Shown here one piece after another: positions 54,840-62,613 of a DNA stretch of 64,000 nucleotides. Numbering within the stretch: position 1 is the stretch's first letter; every line of letters starts with the position of its first letter. The translations under genes were made by a program, and so were the position numbers. This DNA comes from Methanofollis aquaemaris (lineage in GTDB: Archaea > Halobacteriota > Methanomicrobia > Methanomicrobiales > Methanofollaceae), in assembly GCF_017357525.1 (NCBI RefSeq), contig NZ_CP036172.1:1772561-1836560 (forward strand). The letters run 5' to 3'. Below the pieces are notes generated by a model, which saw only the letters and a program-made list of their open reading frames with translations, searched no databases and was not told the origin of the DNA.

Positions 54840-54943
54840 TCGCGGCCCTGTATCCGGCGGACCATATATCAACAATTTTTGATAGGGCGGGATCACCGCT
54901 TCATTGCCGCCCCCCGGCGCGAGTGAGCGACTGAAATTTCTTC

Positions 54944-55050
54944 AGCCTTGTTATGGGGTGGCCCATCCGACCAACGTGCCTTTCCCCACGCTCGCGTCGG
55001 GAGGTCTCCCCTCGGAACCCCGGGATTGCGATTGGATCGGGCAGGCAGCG
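54944..55050 (+). repeat. GC-rich hairpin repeat, family A copy
   Basis: Shares ACGTGCCTTTCCCCACGCTC, the degenerate stem GGGAGGTCTCCCCTCGG and CCCCGGGATTGCGATTGGAT with the copies at 1300 and 27612. Confidence 0.6.
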
Positions 55051-55114
55051 GGGGATCATGAAGAGGATGGTGTCGCTCCCGACGTTCTCTTCACGCGAGG
55101 ATAGAGAATTCTCT

Positions 55115-55336
55115 CGTTCAAGGGCTCTATTGAAAGCCTCTTCTGGAGTGACCATGCGGGGCTGCTCACACCCTTGCCCCTCTGTGATGGATCGGCAGAG
55201 GACAGGGACCCCCTCCGAACAATCACCGGCCGCCTTCCCGCCCGACCGCAGCATCTTCACCGCTGTCTCGCACCGGGGGGCGTTGCCCCCCGGACCCCCC
55301 ACGTATGAAGATAGCCGAGGGGCGGCAAATGAACAG
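55115..55336 (+). repeat. Family C repeat, ~220-bp block with hairpin
   Basis: The first 170 bases match 27196-27375 inverted (ACCCTTGCCCCTCTG, GATGGATCGGCAGAGGACAG). The last 70 bases (55266-55336), with the stem CCGGGGGGCGTTGCCCCCCGG and ACGTATGAAGATAGCCGAGG, match 22022-22090. Confidence 0.65.
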
Positions 55337-55403
55337 TATCCTTCAGGTGCCCTGTTGCAAGGAGAGGAATCAAATATCCCTCCCCACTCAGGAAAACTGC
55401 AAC

Positions 55404-55460
55404 GAGAGATTTTCATCACGTATGCTTGAGCCGGGGGTTCATGCCAGATTCAACAGAGCC
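55404..55460 (-). repeat. ~65-bp dispersed repeat, inverted copy
   Basis: Plus strand GAGATTTTCATCACGTATGC, TTGAGCCGGGGGTTCATG, then GATTCAACAGAGCC; the last block is the exact inverse of the GGCTCTGTTGAATC start of the reference copy at 31970. Confidence 0.7.
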
Positions 55461-55685
55461 CGTTCAAGGGTATTCATGTTGATGACCTTTTGTTCATGAA
55501 TCGCCACCAGACATTGGGGATGTTTGTGAGCGGATCCAATGGTGTGAATCGGCCATAAAAATTCTTAGATGTTTATTCAGGAGATTTATGATGGTTTTTT
55601 GGTGGCTATCAATTTTCATTGGCCTTCAAAAGATAAATAAAAAGATATAATTCTCTCCGCAGAGACTATCCGTCTGGGTTCTCAG

Positions 55686-57119
55686 ATGCAGAAAGAACAG
55701 CAGAAAAGATGGCCGATCGGATATATCCTGATGATTGACCCGGATGAAGGGGTTCTGAACCGCATAAAAGACGCGCTCGGTTACGACGACACGCTCCCGG
55801 TCGTGACATGCCGTTCGGAGGACGAAGCACTGGCACACCTTTCGGCCGCTCCTTGTGAAGCTGTTTTTGCGAGGTACCGGATGCCGGATACCAACAGCCG
55901 CGCCTTTCTCAAGACAGTGCGGGCCCGAAACCCGGATATCCCTTTCATCTTCTTTGCGGGGACAGCACAGGAGGATGAGATCGCGGGGGTGTTCGGTTGT
56001 GGGGACGGCCTCTTTCTTCCGACCGTCGACGGAGGTCCGGCACTTGAACCGGTGATCCACCGCATGGTGGCGCATCGACAGATGATGCGCCACCTCGGCA
56101 TGGCGCAGATCGCCCTCGAACGCGCCGGCGATCTGGTCTTCTGGCTGGACGCCAATGGGCGGTTCGTTTATGTCAATGATACAGCCTCCGCCCTCCTGGG
56201 TTACTCGCGCGAGGAGTTCGCAACGATGACTCTTGGCGAGATCGATCCTGCTTTTCCGACAGAGCGGTGGCCTGAGGCCTGGGAGGAGATGAAACGGCGC
56301 CGGCGTGTCTCCCAAGAGTCTTCCCACCTGACGAAGACGGGGACGGTGATCCCGTTAGAGATCAGGGGCGAATACCTTCATTTTGACGGGAAGGAGTATC
56401 TCTGTGCCGTCGCCAGGGACATCTCCGCTCACAAACAGGCGATGGCCGCGGTGCAGGAGGCGAACAAGAAACTCAATCTCCTCTCCGGCATCACGCGCCA
56501 CGACATCCTCAACCAGGTCACCGCCCTCACTGGCTACCTCCATCTCCTCGACCGGGAGGCGGGGGCGCTGGACAACCCGGCGGTGCAGCAATATCTTGAA
56601 CGGTGCAAGGAAACTGCAGAGACGATCCAGCGTCAGATCTCGTTTACCCGCGACTACGAGGTGCTGGGTGTGCACGGGTCGGCGTGGCAGTCGGTGGATG
56701 AGGCGGTGTGGCGTGCGGCGACCGCGGTCCTGCCTCCGGGTGTCGACCTCCGGGCTGAGACCGGGGCGCTGGAGGTCTATGCTGACCCGATGCTGGAGAA
56801 GGTCTTCTTCAACCTCCTGGAGAATGCCGTCCGTCACGGCGACGGCGTGACCGGGGTGCGGGTCGGGTTCTCCGTGGACGAGAGCGGCGGGGTCATCGTG
56901 GTGGAGGACGACGGCGCCGGCGTCCCGGACGGGAAGAAGTCTTCGATCTTTGAGGTGGGGTTTGGCAGGAAGACCGGAGGGTTCGGGCTCTTTCTGGTGC
57001 AGTCGATCCTGGCTATCACCGGGATGACGATCGTCGAAACCGGACGGGAGGGCGAAGGGGCACGCTTTGAGATCAGGGTGCCGCCCGGAGGATACCGCAA
57101 GGGGGCGGGGGGACGGTGA
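55686..57119 (+). CDS. Histidine kinase with pseudo-receiver and PAS domains
   Basis: A 477-residue cytoplasmic kinase. Residues about 10-125 form a receiver-like domain, but the phosphoacceptor Asp is replaced (VFARYRMPD where active receivers have LLDYRMP), so it is probably not phosphorylated. A PAS domain follows (about 140-260, FVYVNDTASALLGYSREEF). The H-box is LLSGITRHDILNQVTAL near 275. The ATPase has FFNLLENAVRHG, VEDDGAGVPDG and GGFGLFLVQSIL. The last residues (ETGREGEGARFEIRVP) are identical to the kinase at 47183, marking them as close paralogs. Confidence 0.9.
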   Translation: MQKEQQKRWPIGYILMIDPDEGVLNRIKDALGYDDTLPVVTCRSEDEALAHLSAAPCEAVFARYRMPDTNSRAFLKTVRARNPDIPFIFFAGTAQEDEIAGVFGCGDGLFLPTVDGGPALEPVIHRMVAHRQMMRHLGMAQIALERAGDLVFWLDANGRFVYVNDTASALLGYSREEFATMTLGEIDPAFPTERWPEAWEEMKRRRRVSQESSHLTKTGTVIPLEIRGEYLHFDGKEYLCAVARDISAHKQAMAAVQEANKKLNLLSGITRHDILNQVTALTGYLHLLDREAGALDNPAVQQYLERCKETAETIQRQISFTRDYEVLGVHGSAWQSVDEAVWRAATAVLPPGVDLRAETGALEVYADPMLEKVFFNLLENAVRHGDGVTGVRVGFSVDESGGVIVVEDDGAGVPDGKKSSIFEVGFGRKTGGFGLFLVQSILAITGMTIVETGREGEGARFEIRVPPGGYRKGAGGR

Positions 57120-57200
57120 GGACTATCTGTACCCAGGCACCCGCATCTCTATCATCACCTCCTGCAAACCTCCTTCCAGATGTGTGGCACGGATGACGAG

Positions 57201-57782
57201 ATGGATCAGATCAGAGATTACGTTGAGACGGCCCTGCAGGAATCAGGTTCCCACGGTTTTGATCATATCCTTCGGGTCACCCACCTTTGCGAGGCGATCG
57301 GCCGTGTCGAGGGTGCGGATATGCGGGTGCTTATCCCGGCCGCCCTCTTCCACGACATCGCCCGACCTCTTGAGGATGAGCGCGGGATCCCCCATGAAGA
57401 GGAAGGGGCGCGGATCGCAGAAGGCTATCTCAATGCCGTCCATTATGATGCCGACCGTATCCCGGGAATCGCCCATGCCATTCGCACCCACCGCTACCGT
57501 TCCACAGCAACGCCTGAGACCCTGGAGGCACAAATACTCTCCGACGCCGACAAACTCGACGCCATCGGGGCGGTCGGCCTCGCCCGGACATTTCTGCGGG
57601 CCGGGGAACATGGGGGTGGGATACAGGACGCCGTCGATCATATCGGGGAAAAATTGCTGAAGTTGAAGAGTCTGATGTACACGGACGGCGCCCGGCATAT
57701 CGCTGAAGAGCGCCACGCCTTTCTCACCCGGTTTGTCGAGAATCTGGAGGGGGAGATGCATTCCGGCGGCCGAAGTCGCTGA
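57201..57782 (+). CDS. HD-domain phosphohydrolase
   Basis: A 193-residue metal-dependent phosphohydrolase. The HD motif is spread as SHGFDHILRVTHLC (His), AALFHDIAR (His-Asp), AHAIRTHRYR and SDADKLDAIGAVG (final Asp), the order of YedJ/YpgQ-like enzymes that act on nucleotides or small phosphates. The substrate is unknown. ATG 57201 aligns better with the family than the in-frame ATG at 57180. Confidence 0.88.
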   Translation: MDQIRDYVETALQESGSHGFDHILRVTHLCEAIGRVEGADMRVLIPAALFHDIARPLEDERGIPHEEEGARIAEGYLNAVHYDADRIPGIAHAIRTHRYRSTATPETLEAQILSDADKLDAIGAVGLARTFLRAGEHGGGIQDAVDHIGEKLLKLKSLMYTDGARHIAEERHAFLTRFVENLEGEMHSGGRSR

Positions 57783-57842
57783 TCCGAAATGGCGCCGGCC
57801 CACCCCACAACCCTTTTATCTCCCCTTCACCACCCCCCTCCC

Positions 57843-59054
57843 ATGCCAGAAGTCACCGTCTACTCAACCAGACAATGCCCATACTGCCGGATGGTCAAGG
57901 CCTTCCTGGAAAAACATGGGGTCGAGTATCGAGACATCGACGCCGGCGCCGAGGAGAATGCGGCCGCCGACCTCTATCGCATCTCCGGCCAGCTCGGCGT
58001 ACCGGTCACCGTCGTCGGCGAGGAGGTGATCGTCGGCTTCGACGCTCCGCGGCTCACCGAAGTCTTCGGGGCCGAACCCGGCGGCGACACCTTCGACGTC
58101 GTCATCCTCGGCGCCGGCCCGGCCGGGCTGACGGCCGCCGTCTACACCGCCCGAAAATCCCTCTCCACCCTTGTCATCTCCGAGAACATCGGGGGTCAGG
58201 CCATGGAGAGTTGGGCCGTCGAGAACTACATGGGCTATCGGATGGTCACCGGCGAAGATCTGATGACCAGGTTCGAGGAACAGGCCAGGGGCGCCAATGT
58301 CCGCCTCGAACTCGACCGCGTCACCGGTGTGAGCAGGGCGCCCGACGGCCTCTTTGCCGTCACCACCTATGCAGGCCAGACCTTCCAGGCCAGGAGCGTC
58401 ATCGTCGCCACCGGCCGCCGTTCCCGCCGCCTCGGGGTCGAGGGTGAAGAGAAGTTCTGGGGCCGCGGCGTCTCGGTCTGTTCCACCTGCGACGGCCCAC
58501 TCTTCAAGGGGAGAGACGTCGCTGTCGTCGGCGGCGGGAACTCCGCCGTCACCGCCGCTCTGGAGATGGCCAGGATCGCTCACCACGTCCACCTCATCGT
58601 CCGCTCCCAACTCAGGGCCGACCCGGTCTATGCCGACCGCCTGGCTGAGCACGAGAATATCACGATGCACATGCCTTACACCGTGACCGGCCTCCTCGGC
58701 GGGGAGGTGCTCACCGGCGTGCGGATCAGGGAGGCGAAGAGCGGCAGAGAGAGGAGACTCACCGTCGACGGAGTTTTTGCCGAGATCGGTCACGAACCCA
58801 ACACCGCCGCCGTCAAGGATCTGGTCAGGCTCAACGACCAGGCCGAGATCCAGGTGGACGAGAACTGCCAGACCAGCCAGCCCGGCATCTTTGCCGCCGG
58901 CGACGTCACCTCGGTGAGAGGCAAACAGATCATCATCGCCGCCGGCGAAGGGGCGAAGGCCGCCCTCGAAGTCCACGCTTACCTGATGGCCGGAGAGGTA
59001 CAGGCTGCGGCAAAAGTTGCAGTCACCCCGCCGCTCATCCCCCCTCACCCCTGA
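57843..59054 (+). CDS. Glutaredoxin-thioredoxin reductase fusion
   Basis: A 403-residue fusion. Residues 1-80 are a glutaredoxin-like domain with the active site CPYC (TVYSTRQCPYCRMVKAFLEK), cis-Pro in LGVPVTVV and a GFD turn. Residues about 85-400 are a low-molecular-weight thioredoxin reductase: FAD motif VILGAGPAGLTAAVYTARK, redox pair CSTCDGP (about 218-224), nucleotide motif VVGGGNSAVTAAL, and the end GIFAAGDVTSV. After GGGNS the HLIVRSQLRAD segment lacks the HRRxxxR pattern for NADPH, so electron donor specificity is open. The 3' end overlaps the convergent antiporter gene by 20 bases. Confidence 0.93.
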   Translation: MPEVTVYSTRQCPYCRMVKAFLEKHGVEYRDIDAGAEENAAADLYRISGQLGVPVTVVGEEVIVGFDAPRLTEVFGAEPGGDTFDVVILGAGPAGLTAAVYTARKSLSTLVISENIGGQAMESWAVENYMGYRMVTGEDLMTRFEEQARGANVRLELDRVTGVSRAPDGLFAVTTYAGQTFQARSVIVATGRRSRRLGVEGEEKFWGRGVSVCSTCDGPLFKGRDVAVVGGGNSAVTAALEMARIAHHVHLIVRSQLRADPVYADRLAEHENITMHMPYTVTGLLGGEVLTGVRIREAKSGRERRLTVDGVFAEIGHEPNTAAVKDLVRLNDQAEIQVDENCQTSQPGIFAAGDVTSVRGKQIIIAAGEGAKAALEVHAYLMAGEVQAAAKVAVTPPLIPPHP

Positions 59055-61026
59055 AGAGCGGGTCGACGCTGGCGACCTTTTCCTCAGGCCCGATGACCAC
59101 GCAGACGTCCCCGGCCTCGAGCACCGTTTCGCCGCTCGGGGTGGAGAGGACCATGGTCCCCCGGCGGACGGCCAGGACCGTCACCCCGTGGCGCCGGCGG
59201 AGGTCGAGGTCGGCCAGACTCCGCCCGTCGGCCTCCGCTCCCTCGCCGACCCTGAGGCTTTCGATCTCTGCACCGGGCTGGAAGAACCCGATGTCGTGGA
59301 GGCACGGCGCCTGCCTTGCCGTGGCCCTGAGGAAGCCGTAGCCCCCGGCCCGCACCTCGGTCGTGAACCGCTCGATCTCCTCTCTCGGCACCAGGTAGGT
59401 GGTGAGGATTCTGGTGAAGATCTCGACCGAGGTCTCGAACTCGGCCGGGATCACCTCGTCGGCCCCGAGCCTGAAGAGTTCCTCCATCTCGCTCATATAC
59501 CGCGTCCTGGCGATGATCCGCAGGTGCGGATTCGCCCGCCTCGCCGTCGCCACCACCCGTCCGGTCGCCGAAGGGTCGGAGATGACGACGACGAGCGCCT
59601 TCGCCCGGTCGACTCCGACATGGTCAAGGACCGCGGTCCTGGCCGCGTCGCCGTAATAGATCGCCTCCCCCCGTTCCCGTTCCTCACGCACAGTCTCCGG
59701 GTTCATCTCGATGACGACGTACGGGATCTCGGCGGCCCGGGCGGCCCTGGCCACATGTCTGCCGCTGAGCCCGAACCCGACGATGACGATATGATCTCGC
59801 AGCACCGGTTCGTCGGGGGGTGCCTCCCTGATGTTCCCTGACCTGACCCGCTCAGGGAGGGGAAGGCGGCCAGCCCGGTCGGCGAGAGTCGGCGAGAGCC
59901 CGACGGTGAAGGGCGTGGCGATCATCGTGACCACCGCCACGGCCAGGAAGACCTGTTCGGCCCCGGCGCTGAGGAGGCCGTATTCGATGCCCACCACCGA
60001 GAGAATAAACGAGAACTCTCCGATCTGGCTGAGCGCCGTCCCGGTGAGGACTGAGGTCCGCAGGGACGAGCCGATGAGGGAGGTGACGGTGCCGGCGACG
60101 ACGCTCTTGCCCAGGATGACGGCGAGGGCAAGGAGCAGGACCGTCCAGGGGTGGGCGACGACGAACCCGAGGTCCAGGAGCATCCCGACCGAGACGAAGA
60201 AGAAACTGGTGAAGACGTCTTTGAAGGGGAGGACGGTGCCGAGGGCCTCGTGGGCGTATTCGGACTCGGAGATGATCAGCCCGGCAAGGAAGGCGCCGAG
60301 GGAGAGGGAGAGTCCGGCACTCTGAGTGAGCCAGGCGGTGAAGAGGCAGACGACGATGATGGAGAGGAGAAAGATCTCGCGGCTCCGCAGCCTGGCGGCG
60401 TGGAAGAGGAGTTTAGGAACAAGCCACTTTGCCGAGACGACCACGTAGGCGATGAGCCCGACCGAGGTGACGAGGAAGGCCATGACCGCCCCGCTGCTGG
60501 GCTCACCGCCCTCCCCTGCGAGGAAGGGAACGAGGAGCATCATCGGGATGATGACCAGATCCTGGAAGATGAGGATCCCGAGGGCCGTGCGGCCGTGCGG
60601 GCTCTCCACCTCTGAACGCTCCTGGAGGAGCGAGAGGACGATGGCGGTGCTGGAGAGGGAGAGAAGGAACCCGAAAAAGATCGCATGGCCTGGTGCGAGC
60701 CCGAAGAAGAGACCGGCCGCTGCCACGGCGAGGACGGTGAGGACCACCTGGAGGGTGCCGCCGACGAGCACAGCCCGGCGGATCCGCAGGAGGTGCTGGA
60801 ACGAAAATTCCATTCCGATGGTGAAGAGGAGGAGGACCACCCCGATCTCGGCGAGGTTCTGGACGCTTTGGGGATCGTCGATGAGCCCGAGGGCGTGCGG
60901 CCCGGCGACCATCCCGGTGATGAGAAAGCCGACGATGCCGGGTATCTTCAGCCGAGAACAGAGGAAGAGAATGGCGATGGAGAGGGCGAAAATGACGATG
61001 ATGTCGTTGAGGATCAGTTCTTCCAT
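59035..61026 (-). CDS. Kef-type cation:proton antiporter with TrkA domains
   Basis: A 663-residue CPA2-family transporter. Residues about 1-390 span roughly 12-13 membrane helices, with GFLITGMVAGPHALGL, LFTIGMEFSF and SLSSTAIVLSLL typical of KefB/KefC. A cytoplasmic TrkA-N domain (IVIVGFGLSGRHVARAAR, about 415-432) binds NAD(H) or other nucleotides and is followed by a TrkA-C domain (about 560-650). Expected to exchange K+ or Na+ for H+ under nucleotide gating. Confidence 0.92.
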   Translation of the reverse strand: MEELILNDIIVIFALSIAILFLCSRLKIPGIVGFLITGMVAGPHALGLIDDPQSVQNLAEIGVVLLLFTIGMEFSFQHLLRIRRAVLVGGTLQVVLTVLAVAAAGLFFGLAPGHAIFFGFLLSLSSTAIVLSLLQERSEVESPHGRTALGILIFQDLVIIPMMLLVPFLAGEGGEPSSGAVMAFLVTSVGLIAYVVVSAKWLVPKLLFHAARLRSREIFLLSIIVVCLFTAWLTQSAGLSLSLGAFLAGLIISESEYAHEALGTVLPFKDVFTSFFFVSVGMLLDLGFVVAHPWTVLLLALAVILGKSVVAGTVTSLIGSSLRTSVLTGTALSQIGEFSFILSVVGIEYGLLSAGAEQVFLAVAVVTMIATPFTVGLSPTLADRAGRLPLPERVRSGNIREAPPDEPVLRDHIVIVGFGLSGRHVARAARAAEIPYVVIEMNPETVREERERGEAIYYGDAARTAVLDHVGVDRAKALVVVISDPSATGRVVATARRANPHLRIIARTRYMSEMEELFRLGADEVIPAEFETSVEIFTRILTTYLVPREEIERFTTEVRAGGYGFLRATARQAPCLHDIGFFQPGAEIESLRVGEGAEADGRSLADLDLRRRHGVTVLAVRRGTMVLSTPSGETVLEAGDVCVVIGPEEKVASVDPLFRGEGG

Positions 61027-61149
61027 GTGGAACTCCTGATCGATTTATCTCGATCCGATCAGAAGTACGTTTGCAGGGATCCCGATGCGAGGATGTGGGG
61101 GGGAAAAGCGGGAGATCAGAGAAGAGGCGTCTCCACCGTCTCCTCTGAT
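61027..61149. other. Short spacer between the antiporter and tfrB
   Basis: 123 bases, holding the antiporter's upstream region on the minus strand and the 3' side of tfrB. A GATCCGATCAGAAG-type stretch near 61053-61066 shows no clear role. Confidence 0.3.
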
Positions 61150-62613
61150 TCAGGCCTTCTTCCCGGCACGCTGCCGGTCCTTCTCCTCGTAGCCCTCGCG
61201 CAGGAGGGTCATGAGATCCTTGACCGGGAGGTTCGTATGTTCGGAGATATGATATTCGCAGAACGGGCAGCATGAGACGACCATCCCGGCCCCGCTTGCC
61301 TCGAAGGCCTCGCCGCGTTTTTCGCCGAGCGCCGCCGCCACTTCCGGCCGGCCCGAGCGCACCCCGCCGCCTGAACCGCAGCACTGGTTCGGGGTCTCGA
61401 CAAACTCTTTGACCACGGTTCTGAGGAGGGCCCGCGGCTCCTCGCTGATCCCCTGGCCGCGGAGGAGGTGGCAGGGGTCGTGGTAGGTCACGGTGAGCGG
61501 GAGCTTTGCCGGGGCCTCGCACCCGTATTTCGCGAGCACCTCGGTGGCGTCCATCACCCGAAACGGCGTTTTGTAATCGTTCTTGAGCGTCGACCCGCAC
61601 CCGGCGCACATCGTCATCACGAGATCAATATCACGGGTTCTGAAGGCCTCGATGTTGCGGCGCTTGAGGTAGTCGACGAACTCCGTCTGCCCGGTCCTGA
61701 TCAGGGGCGAACCGCAGCAGACCTGCTCGTGTGGGATGATCACCCGGATGCCGTTTCGTCGCATCACCGCAAGCATGTCGAGTGCGGTCTCAGGGAGACG
61801 GCCGTTGTACATGCAGCCCACGAAGAACCCGATCGTCGCCTTCACCTCGCCCTCGGGCTCGATCACCGCAGGCACCTGCTCGAGGAGGGTCGGTTTTGTC
61901 CGGTCCACACTCCGCCCGGTTTCCCTGACCATCTCGGCCACCGTCGTATGGCGCGGGAGGGCCAGGCCCTGCCGTGCCGCCACCTCGCGGAGTTTCTCGA
62001 TCGCCTTGCCTGGGATCTGGATCTCCTTGGGGCAGACGATCCTGCACTGCTGGCAGGAGGTGCAGGCGAAGAGCCCCCGCGCCACCGCCTCGGCCGCCCG
62101 ATTGCCGGTGTCACGGGGGTCCAGGGCCAGGCGAAGTTCCTGGCGCATCGCCGTTGGCCCCGCGAAGTCCGAGACCTGCAGCGCCGGACAGACCGAGACG
62201 CAGGACATGCACTCGATGCACTCGCGCAACGGTTTGATCGCCTCGATCTCGGCCTGCGTCGGGAACTCGGCAGATTCGGCCGGTTCGATGTGGGTGAACC
62301 GGCCCAGGTACGGCGCCAACTCCACCTCCAGGTCTCTGGTCACCGGGAGGTCGAGAGGCTCGACGACCATCCCGTCGCGGGCCTCGGTCAGGCACGCCAG
62401 GCCGGGTATGCCGTCCACCTTCACCGCACAACTCCCGCACTGCCCGGCACCGCAGCACCAGCGGTAGGCAAGCGTCGGGTCCATGGCATGGACGGCGTGG
62501 AGGGCATGGAGAACCCGCGCCCCGTCGTGGACCTCGACGGTATACTCTTCAAGGTGTGGCTGACTGTCGGTCTCCGGGTCAAAGCGCGAGACCCTGAACG
62601 TGATCTCCTTCAT
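61150..62613 (-). CDS. tfrB: Thiol:fumarate reductase subunit B
   Basis: Reduces the CoM-S-S-CoB forming side of fumarate reduction: the TfrAB enzyme oxidises CoM-SH and CoB-SH while fumarate becomes succinate. The 487-residue TfrB joins an SdhB-like N-terminal part ([2Fe-2S] CCGAGQCGSCAVKV about 53-66; [4Fe-4S] CIECMSCVSVCP and CTSCQQCRIVCP about 132-200) to a HdrB-like C-terminal half with two CCG motifs (EQVCCGSPLIRTG near 315 and NQCCGSGGGVR near 410) that handle the thiols. ATG overlaps the tfrA stop (ATGA). Confidence 0.95.
   Translation of the reverse strand: MKEITFRVSRFDPETDSQPHLEEYTVEVHDGARVLHALHAVHAMDPTLAYRWCCGAGQCGSCAVKVDGIPGLACLTEARDGMVVEPLDLPVTRDLEVELAPYLGRFTHIEPAESAEFPTQAEIEAIKPLRECIECMSCVSVCPALQVSDFAGPTAMRQELRLALDPRDTGNRAAEAVARGLFACTSCQQCRIVCPKEIQIPGKAIEKLREVAARQGLALPRHTTVAEMVRETGRSVDRTKPTLLEQVPAVIEPEGEVKATIGFFVGCMYNGRLPETALDMLAVMRRNGIRVIIPHEQVCCGSPLIRTGQTEFVDYLKRRNIEAFRTRDIDLVMTMCAGCGSTLKNDYKTPFRVMDATEVLAKYGCEAPAKLPLTVTYHDPCHLLRGQGISEEPRALLRTVVKEFVETPNQCCGSGGGVRSGRPEVAAALGEKRGEAFEASGAGMVVSCCPFCEYHISEHTNLPVKDLMTLLREGYEEKDRQRAGKKA

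Larger units (their letters stand above)
54840..55685. other. Repeat-rich spacer
   Basis: 846 bases with no supported gene. It holds a family A hairpin repeat (54944-55050), a family C block (55115-55336) and a complete inverted ~65-bp repeat (55404-55460). From 55540 it is AT-rich and carries the promoter of the downstream kinase. Confidence 0.55.
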
